A stretch of 64,000 nucleotides of DNA. Source: Paraconiothyrium sp. Pb-2020. Taxonomy: Eukaryota > Ascomycota > Dothideomycetes > Pleosporales > Didymosphaeriaceae. The stretch lies in contig JAJUBI010000001.1 of the NCBI GenBank assembly GCA_022419385.1, positions 3,968,001 to 4,032,000 of the forward strand, in the 5' to 3' direction. The notes below the pieces were generated by a model. The model was not told the origin of the DNA and made no database searches. It was given only the letters and a program-made list of their open reading frames with translations. Positions 56,539 through 64,000 of this stretch are shown here, in pieces; within the stretch, counting starts at the first letter, position 1; the number at the start of each line of letters is the position of its first letter. Made by a program: the position numbers and the translations under genes.

Positions 56539-57523
56539 GGGCAGCCCGCTGCGAGGATGGCGGGCAGGGACGGTAGGCCAATTGGTTGCGGTCGCGGCAG
56601 CTCACGATGCATGTTCACATTTGCGATGTCCACGCTGTGCAGCCAAGAGCCAAGACACTATACCGCTTCGGGTAGGCTAAGACGCGGTGCGGGCGCGTTC
56701 TTGCATGCACCAGTGTGGCCGCGGGCAGCATCTACCTGTTCCTGTTGCTGATCCTCGGATGGCCTGATGTTGGCCTTGTGGACAGCCAGAGAAGCATCTC
56801 GCATCCTGTAGTAAGCCTGGTCGAGCCCTGCGTAGCTCGCTGTTTGAAGCATCGCAGTAGAGGTATGGGCGTAGGCTTGTGGAAGAATCCAGCTGCCCCC
56901 CATTCGTACATGTAATTTGTTCCTCTATCACTTGTCGTACAGTCGCCTGTTGCAACTCACTGCCATTGTTGTTGCAGAGGAAGGGCAGATCATTGCAACC
57001 TGTCCGGGCCTAGGCCTATCGCTGCTCTCAAGGTACCTGAGCGTGGGGAGGGCCAGACTACGTCATCAGGACATAACCTCACGAAAAAGTCGTTCTTGAG
57101 AACGTGCAGCCGTCGCCGTGCAATAGTGGGTCATGTAGGCAGCGTTGCACATTCAATAAAGCACTGCTAACCCTGGCCCAAGCTCCGCGACGCTTGACTG
57201 ACGTACTGTTAAAGGCATGCCCTGGCCTGCTTGAAGTGCCTGTCCCGCGCTGTTGTTCCAAACACCCCACCACGCCTATTCGTAACAGACACCAGGCACG
57301 GTTCGACCGCCTCTCCTTCACTTCCGGTTCTCACAAAGGCGCCGCCCCCCAGGTACGTAAGCTTGCTGCGAGTGAGGCACAGTTTCCTAAACTCGCCCTG
57401 CTGCCATCTGTCTACTTGGCGCCTCATGCGATTTCCTGCCTATCGCGTTACTGCTCCGCGTCTCTATCATCCCACTGACTGACCTGGCACACAGCGCCTG
57501 CTATCGACACTCTTGCGTAGAAC
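56539..57523. promoter_or_regulatory. Shared divergent promoter region PAP-like/TPS2
   Basis: 985 bp between divergent start codons. A GTACGT donor (57354) and a TGAC..CACACAG end (about 57495) suggest a leader intron for TPS2, but this is not provable from sequence. No other gene recognised. Confidence 0.4.
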
Positions 57524-60497
57524 ATGGCTCCTACGCGACCAGCACACGGAGAACCCGAGCCAGTCGACGAGTCCTCACACAAGTCGCACCCCGCGCTCCA
57601 ACCCGCTGTGACCGATGTTCCTGTAACACCCGGCGTGCACTTGTCCGGCCACTCGGCCTATACGCAACCTACAAGTGGTCAGCAGGACAACAGACTGCCC
57701 TTTGACCCAGACAATGTCACGCCTGGCCCTTCCTGGAGCGCCAATTCCTACTTTGCTCCGAAACAAGAGGACCGGGCATCTTCTCCGACCGAGGCTGCAG
57801 CCGGCGCGAAATCCGGAGAGGAATTGCTGCGCAGGCTCAGCGGGGTGCAAGACCAATCCACATCGTACAAGCAAGACCTGGCCGATGTCGATCCTCGCGC
57901 TGCCCACCCCGAGCTGAACCTCAGTGGACGTGTCATCAGCGCAACGTTCGCTGTGCCCTACAACATTGCCTACGCCCCGGGTCAGGATTTTGAGTTATTA
58001 CCTCGACGTGGCACGTCTGCGCGCTTCGATTCGTTCTCTTACCTCGCATCATCTTCATCTCCATGGAATCATACTCTGGTGGGTTGGACCGGGGAGATGC
58101 GCAAGAAGACCACCGAGGAATCCGATGCGTCTCTTATACCATCAGGCAACAAGGCTGCTGCCCCGGTACCAATCGATGGCGTGCCTCCTCCGCCTCCCCC
58201 ACAAGAGCAGGGCCTGCGAATCGGTCGCGAAGACCGAGGACGTCTGGAGAAGCAGTTGGAGCGCGATCATGGAGGCAAGATTGTTCCCGTTTGGCTGCCT
58301 GACGAATGGGACGAAAAGACTGATGAAGTCATTCTGAAGGATCAGGGCCGGTGGCGCACGTATGCTGAACACGAGTTATACACTCTGTGCCACTATAAGC
58401 AGAACGAGCCAGCGGACGGCAGAGCCGCTCGCAAGTCATGGGCTGACTATTACCGCATGAACAAGCTCTTTGCAGACCGGATTTTGGAGCTCTATAAACC
58501 AGGCGACATCATCATCGTTCACGATTTCTACCTGTTTCTGCTTCCTAGCCTTCTCCGCCAACGCCTTCCCAATATCTACGTCGGTTTCTTCCTCCACGTA
58601 CCATTTCCCAGTAGCGAGTTCTACCGTTGTCTGAGTCGGAGAAAGGAGATTCTTGAAGGTGTCTTGGGAGCCAACATGATCGGATTCCAGTCTTACAGCT
58701 ACTCGCGACACTTTTCGTCGTGCTGCACTCGTATCCTCGGCTTCGACTCTTCCTCAGCAGGTGTTGATGCGTACGGTGCTCACGTTGCCGTAGATGTCTT
58801 CCCCATTGGTATCAATGCAGCCTCCACACAAAAGCAAGCCTTTGGGGACCCAGTTATCGAGGAGAAGATCAAGGCCATCAAAGACATGTACCCGGACAAG
58901 AAGATCATTATCGGACGTGATAGGCTCGATGCAGCTCGCGGCGTGCTACAGAAGCTACAGGCTTTTGAATTGTTCCTCGAGCGGTACCCAGAATGGCGCG
59001 ACAAGGTTGTTCTTGTACAAGTGACGAGTCCCAGCAGCATCCACGCTGATAAGAAAGCCAATGATGACGAGAAGATGATGAACAAACTTTCGGACCTCGT
59101 AGCCAGGATCAACGGACTCTATGGTTCGCTCAGCTTTACACCAGTGAGGCACTTCCCTCAATATCTTGAGCGGGAAGAGTACTTTGCCCTACTTCGACTA
59201 GCTGACGTTGGCCTGATCACCAGCGTCCGCGACGGCATGAACACCACCAGTCTCGAATACGTTATTGCTCAAAAAGACAGCTGTGGCCCGTTGATTCTCT
59301 CCGAATTTTCTGGAACGGCTGGCTCACTCGGTGGTGCACTTCACATCAACCCTTGGGACTTCAACGGTGTTGCCGAGGCGATCAACACTGCATTGACAAT
59401 GCCGCAGGAGCAACGCAAGAAGGACTTTGAGAAACTGTACGAATACGTCCTCTCGAACAATATCCAGGCGTGGTGCAACAACTTCCTGAAGAGGCTAATG
59501 ACCAATTTGTCCTCGTTCGACCAATCATTCGCGACGCCTGCGCTTGACAGAGCGAAGCTGCTGCAACAGTACCGTGACTCTAAGAAGCGACTCTTCATGT
59601 TCGATTATGATGGTACTTTGACACCCATTGTGAAAGACCCTGGAGCGGCGATACCTTCTGATCGCGTGACCCGTACGCTTAAGACGCTTGCGGCTGATCC
59701 TGCCAACAGTGTCTGGATTATCAGCGGCAGAGATCAAGCCTTCCTTGATGAATGGATGGGGCACATTACTGAGCTTGGACTGAGTGCCGAGCACGGCAGT
59801 TTCATGCGCCATCCAGGTTCAAATGATTGGGAAAACCTCACTGAGAAGACAGACATGAGTTGGCGGTCAGAGGTGGCTGAAGTGTTCCAGCACTACGCGG
59901 ACAAGACACCTGGTAAGCAAATCGTTATTTGGCAGCATTCGTGTCTAATATATCATAGGGTCATTCGTGGAGACTAAGAAGATCGCTCTGACCTGGCACT
60001 ACCGGCTCGCAGATCCAGAGTGGGGTGCTTTCCAGGCGCGTGAGTGCCAAAAGCATCTTGAAAATACGGTCGGCAAGAAGTACGATGTGGAGGTGATGAC
60101 GGGTAAAGCAAACCTTGAGGTCCGCCCACGGTTCGTCAACAAGGGCGAGATTGCGAAGAGGCTTGTGGAAGAGTACGGCGCGGAGCCACCTGAGTTTGTA
60201 CTCTGTCTTGGGGACGACTTCACAGACGAAGGTGAGTTGAGCTTTCGCTCTCAATGTCATAGTAGGCTAACATGTGCAGATATGTTCCGGTCGCTGCGGT
60301 CGACAGAGCTGCCTGCAGATCACGTCTTCTCGGTGACTGTTGGCGCCAGCTCCAAACAGACACTGGCAAGCTGGCACCTCCTCGAACCCTCCGACGTCAT
60401 CTCTTGCATCTCCCTACTTAACGGGTCGGCGGATGCAGGCAACGTCGGTGCAATTGCTGTGGTCGACGGTGGTGCAGTGCCCGAATCTAGAATCTGA
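57524..60497 (+). CDS. TPS2: Trehalose-6-phosphate phosphatase (TPS2-type, two-domain)
   Basis: Second enzyme of trehalose synthesis: removes phosphate from trehalose-6-phosphate in the cytosol, in complex with the synthase; needed for heat and stress tolerance. Exons 57524-59912, 59959-60231 and 60280-60497 give 959 residues, typical for fungal Tps2. After a disordered 140-residue N terminus comes a GT20 synthase-like domain (VIPVWLPDEWD-like KIVPVWLPDEWD, FYLFLLPSLLRQ, FFLHVPFPSSEFYR, NMIGFQSYSYSRHF, DGMNTTSLEYVIAQ). The C-terminal HAD phosphatase has FMFDYDGTLTP with nucleophile Asp694 and Asp696, WIISGRDQAFL, AEHGSFMRHPG and GDDFTDEDMF with Asp882/883. Both are uninterrupted. Intron 3 splits the GDDFTDE|D motif. 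Confidence 0.96.
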
Positions 60498-61547
60498 GAC
60501 ACAGCGTTTGCATTTTCCCTTCACCAAACCATGAGCATGGGCAGAGCATATGCCCCCATATTCGCAGCATCAGTCACGGCGTCTGAGCGACATAGTAGAT
60601 AGAAGCACGAGCACACCAACGGCGTCAAGCGACAGCCGAACGAGGCTGCGGGGAGAGTCTGCCATGCCAGCCACATAATTATAGAATACCCTAAAATGCA
60701 ACCAAGTTCCAAGGATGTCGTTCGCGTAGCCAAGAGGCGTTTCGTGATGCGCATTGACGGGAGCCCTGTTTATCCTCCAATCCTCGGCGGCGGGCGTGTA
60801 GGGCAGTTTTTTGATGTCAGGACGTCTATGCACCCCTGGAGCCAGCGTCTGTGCCGAGTGGGCGGCACGTTCTGGGTGCTCGGATGGGCTAGGCGGATGC
60901 TGCAGCGTGGGAAACTGACTCGGACGGCGCGCCGCAGGGTGATGAACGGCAGGTACAGCGTCGCCACGCCAGACGTGCAGTAGTGAGGTGTCGTCGAGTC
61001 TGGAGCTGGAGCAAACGGGATGGATGTGCATGTCCACCTGCCAGATGAGGCTCCTCGGCAGAAGCGTCTCACCGTCGGCAGCTGTGACAAACGCAGCAGG
61101 GGAGCCGGCAGCAGAGCTGGATCCAGGCAAGCGGCGTTCCAGCGATTCGAGAAGGCTTGCGCCGGCGAGAAATGGCGTGGCATGGGCGAATCCCAACCGT
61201 CCAGACCAATCTACCCCTGCTTGAGCCTGCAAGCTGCTGCATGCTCTCGCTATCCAGCCCTTATCCTCCGCTCGTTCCTGCCCCTCTGCTTTCTGCGACT
61301 GCTTTACACTCCACATTCATTCTCTACCGTCGTCGCGTCGTCCACGTTGCCCGGTGTTGTCGCCCTGCCTGAATTAGAGCCCGTCGTCTGCAGATCGTCC
61401 GGGAATCTTGCAGCCGATACTGTCACTGCGTCAGATCTTGATTTTCCCCAGCTCCCTGCAAGCCGCGTGGTATATACGGATCCAGCCCGTTCAGACCTCC
61501 TACAGTCGACTTCAAACGCCCACATTCTCTACATACAATAATACAAA
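60498..61547. other. 1-kb intergenic region, no gene seen
   Basis: GC-rich. Long frames on the minus strand (60570-61316) have no motif and overlap plus-strand frames. The last 100 bp is a C/T-rich leader to the small gene. Confidence 0.45.
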
Positions 61548-61858
61548 ATGGGTTTCTTCGACAAGCTTCAAGCGAGTACGTCTTCTGCGGCGCTCTGGCG
61601 CACGCGACCAGGTGCTGGAGGTGACGCCATGGCTAACCACGACCAGGACTTGAGCTCTACCGCCTTGAGCAGCGCTACACCCGCCGCGAGAAACGTACCA
61701 CCTTCATCAGTGATGCCCAGTATGTCGATGGCGAGTACATCAGCGCCTCGTCGCCTACTTCCTCCACAAGCTCGACGGCCACCGCCAACCGCCGTCTCTC
61801 CAAGATCCCCTCTGTCCGCATGAAGGAGTTCGGGCGCTCTGCCACTGGCCGTGCATAG
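61548..61858 (+). CDS. 79-residue conserved-looking small protein
   Basis: Too short to show as one frame: exons 61548-61575 (MGFFDKLQA plus one base) and 61647-61858, joined with a GTACGT donor and CAG acceptor, give 79 residues. The splice produces MGFFDKLQARLELYRLEQRY, followed by TRREKRTTFISDAQYVDGEY, then a Ser/Thr-rich linker and the basic end LSKIPSVRMKEFGRSATGRA. I know of similar short unnamed proteins in Ascomycota, but no function. The start is preceded by an A-rich context (ATACAAAATGG), favourable for initiation. The unspliced frame diverges into low-quality sequence, which supports the intron. Confidence 0.75.
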
Positions 61859-62844
61859 ATCGCTCCTCACATGGAGCTGCCGAAGGGGACATGAGGGAGG
61901 AAGCGCCGCTCGTGGGGAGGCTTGAAGCGAGGGAGAAGAACGCGTGGGCACGCAAGATGAGCCAATAGAAACGGCTCCTAATGTTACACCAACGACATAC
62001 AACACACGCGTGCGTGCCTGGTACGACTCTGCCACATGCACTGCGGGACACAGCATTGTCTCGAGCCCTTGGCGGCACAGACACCATGGACGAAGATACG
62101 GGCACCGACCCGACTCGAACAACGACTTTACGGACGCACCAAACTATATCATACCACATCATTCAAAAGAAGATTCTTTCTTGGACACTGCCCGATTTGC
62201 GAGGCATTACACTTTCTAAGGGCTGTCCATGTTCTTACATTCCTTTGTCATCTATGTCTTCTTCAACATACAATACCCGTTTTTCTTGTGTTATAGTTAC
62301 GCATACCGAGCATTTGTAAGCGTATGCATGGAGGGGAGGGGAGATGCGATTCGTGAGCTTGCTCCGTTTCTAGAGCAGGCTTTGCAGCGGGCATGTGTGT
62401 AAAAATGCAACAAGCAATTGACATCATGTCCCCAAATCCGTCGTCCAGCGAGCATTCGAAAACGTCAGAAACAATGCAAGTGCTAACAGGTCGGTCTCGG
62501 CAGTACGAGATGTATATAGGCAGCATGACCCAGTGCTACCATACATGTAACCATCCTTCAGCCGCTCTTTCTCCCACGCACTTGCACTTGCCATGCACTC
62601 TCCTCTCAACGTCACTGCCCATATCGCGCTTTGCATTCCGATCTTTCCTCTACTACCAAACAAACACGCAACCTCTGGCCGTCACTTTCATCTTCTTCCT
62701 ACATACTTCAACTCTCCATCCGACCAATTGTTAACCAACAGAGTCATTGAATATTCCATTGTTACTGTTTCTCCATCTGCACTACTTCTGTGGTTTCTTA
62801 AACTCAATTACTTGATCGATCCAGGTGCAGACGCTTGGGCGTGC
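61859..62844. other. Intergenic, no gene seen
   Basis: 3' flank of the small gene and C/T-rich sequence around 62.56-62.72 kb; no supported gene. Confidence 0.4.
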
Positions 62845-62847
62845 ATG

Positions 62848-63078
62848 GGTGACTGCGGCGGTATAGGAGGTGGTCATTGTGGAGCTGCAGGCGACTGCGG
62901 ATCTGCTGGCATTGATGTGGCCGGTCTAGGTGCCCGTAGATATCCTTACTCGACACCTCCCAGAGATCCAGAGCATTGGCAAAAGAGGAAGCAGAAGTGG
63001 AAGCACGGCAAGAACAAGGCAAAGGCGAAGATTGCGATCTTTTTGGCCAAGTCCAGGCTGAGGAAGCTACCTGTCTGA
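62848..63078 (+). CDS. Possible small Gly/Cys-rich, Lys-rich protein
   Basis: From the ATG at 62848 the frame reads MGDCGGIGGGHCGAAGDCGS, then a Pro/Tyr patch and a very basic tail (WQKRKQKWKHGKNKAKAKI...LRKLPV). The open frame extends upstream to 62593, and a CCAG acceptor lies just before (62821-62824), so it may be a second exon. Not recognised; could be chance coding. Confidence 0.3.
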   Translation, partial: GDCGGIGGGHCGAAGDCGSAGIDVAGLGARRYPYSTPPRDPEHWQKRKQKWKHGKNKAKAKIAIFLAKSRLRKLPV

Positions 63079-63195
63079 GCTAAGGCTGTTTGCAAGAATC
63101 CGACGGAGTACAGCCAAGGTTCCACAGGACAAGTCACCACTCGACCGGAGAGCGAAGTCGTTGCCTGAACGCAACCTCCACGAACACGGGACCGA

Positions 63196-63459
63196 ATGGC
63201 GAGCAGAAGAGCAAGCAGACGCTCGTCGACGGCCAGCTCGCAACGCCTAGAGCCGGACTACAGTAGCTGGCCCGGAACATACGTTGTCCCTGGAACCTTC
63301 GTGTCTCCCGTAGACAAGCAGACGAAAAGGATTAGGGACCAGGACGCTTGGGAGAGATACAGGGATAGGTTCAGGAAGCTGCGGACGCTCATCCGTACCC
63401 GTCTGTACAAACAGCCGAAAGAAGAGGCGTCGCAACCCTCGCATGGTCAACTTCTATAA
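63196..63459 (+). CDS. Possible small basic protein or exon
   Basis: 87-codon frame: Ser/Arg-rich start (MASRRASRRSSTASSQR), then SSWPGTYVVPGTFVSPVDKQ and the helical RDQDAWERYRDRFRKLRTLI. The composition looks like protein more than noise. It could be spliced to a frame-1 segment further on (63616 onward, HLQEFAAKFKLRMQYC), but I cannot fix the junctions. Confidence 0.35.
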   Translation: MASRRASRRSSTASSQRLEPDYSSWPGTYVVPGTFVSPVDKQTKRIRDQDAWERYRDRFRKLRTLIRTRLYKQPKEEASQPSHGQLL

Positions 63460-63902
63460 TGCCGGTGGAGGAAGCGGGATCCCTTTCCAGCCGACGTACT
63501 ACAACATCTCTGTCAATGCGCCAATCTACATCCAAGCTCTTACCTTTGTTTCGACTCGCTCCTCGTGGCTCGATGAGGAACAGCTTGATTCATCATCGGA
63601 GAAAGACAACACCGGCACCTTCAGGAGTTTGCGGCCAAGTTCAAGCTCAGGATGCAGTACTGCACCAACAATACATCGTCTGGCCCAGAGAAGAATCACA
63701 GTCATCCTATGCTTTCAAGCGACGATGCGCAGGATTCTGCGGCGTCTCAAAAGCTAAGAAAGCCACGCAACGATTTCGCGATTGTCGAGGCACAGCAGAA
63801 GAATGTTGGACGTCGGAACTGCTTCCGGGCGGGACGGAACGCGCACGGACAACGCGCGCGAATGGCGATCTCTCTGTACTTGCAGTCCACAAGCTTCATA
63901 AA

Positions 63903-64000
63903 ATGCTCGCCAGAAACCCTCTTGGGGCTGCTGTGTTGCTTCAGAAACATCCGTACATCTGCCAATCATGTTTGCGCCGTGCAAGGAGCCTTCCATTGGC
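63903..64000 (+). CDS. 5' end of a probable mitochondrial protein, cut by window edge
   Basis: Thirty-two codons plus two bases remain: MLARNPLGAAVLLQKHPYIC then QSCLRRARSLPL. The basic, hydroxyl-poor, Asp/Glu-free start followed by a CxxC is typical of fungal mitochondrial matrix or ribosomal proteins. The frame is open to the last base. Family cannot be named from this stretch. Confidence 0.5.
   Translation, partial: MLARNPLGAAVLLQKHPYICQSCLRRARSLPL

Noticed and set aside
1..64000. Transposons, IS elements, CRISPR arrays, rRNA
   Set aside because: No transposase, reverse transcriptase or integrase motifs, terminal repeats or spaced repeats were seen on either strand.

Overview
The window is nuclear DNA of a filamentous ascomycete (Pezizomycotina, most likely a Dothideomycete; this is inferred, not proven). 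Genes are short and cut by many 45-70 nt introns with GT..AG borders and CTAAC-like branch sites. The families are typically fungal: Zn2Cys6 regulator, HET protein, RTA1 protein, DUF3824 protein, extracellular intradiol dioxygenase and Q/P-rich proteins. I re-spliced the genes by hand. For nearly every multi-exon model the summed exons are a whole number of codons and the joined protein matches its family across the junctions. I saw no transposon with recognisable coding sequence, no rRNA or tRNA, and no CRISPR (not expected here).

Layout. 0-3 kb: divergent NCS-1 calcium sensor and MED4. 4-14.5 kb: accessory block with a Zn2Cys6 regulator, an ACC-synthase-like PLP aminotransferase, a secreted intradiol dioxygenase, a small F-box-like protein and a cytochrome P450, with CGG/CCG palindromes in two of the promoters. 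14.8-19.7 kb: a hypothetical protein, a probable gene relic and an unknown two-helix membrane protein. 19.7-26.1 kb: HET-domain protein, RTA1 membrane protein and a membrane-anchored coiled-coil protein. 27.3-31.1 kb: mitochondrial 2'-O-methyltransferase MRM2 and a Q-rich protein whose frame is broken by a 5-bp duplication. 32.6-39.8 kb: acyltransferase-3 membrane enzyme, a 2.9-kb gene-poor gap and an 880-residue DUF3824 protein. 40.2-48.4 kb: four same-strand paralogues of a small F-box/2EXR-like family with shared intron positions, interrupted by an ankyrin protein. 48.9-60.5 kb: core genes FEN1/RAD27, glutaryl-CoA dehydrogenase, a UBC4/5-type E2, a noncanonical poly(A) polymerase-like protein and the trehalose-6-phosphate phosphatase TPS2. 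61.5-64 kb: a 79-residue protein, an unresolved small-ORF region and the 5' end of a probable mitochondrial protein cut by the window edge.

How the genes relate. Most neighbours are unrelated housekeeping genes, three pairs of which share divergent promoters (NCS1/MED4, FEN1/GCDH, PAP-like/TPS2). The two stretches that look organised are the regulator-aminotransferase-dioxygenase-P450 block, which could be a small catabolic or secondary-metabolite cluster, and the four-copy paralogue array. The array, the frameshifted Q-rich gene and the poly(A) polymerase-like protein lacking its third catalytic Asp are the observations most worth following up.
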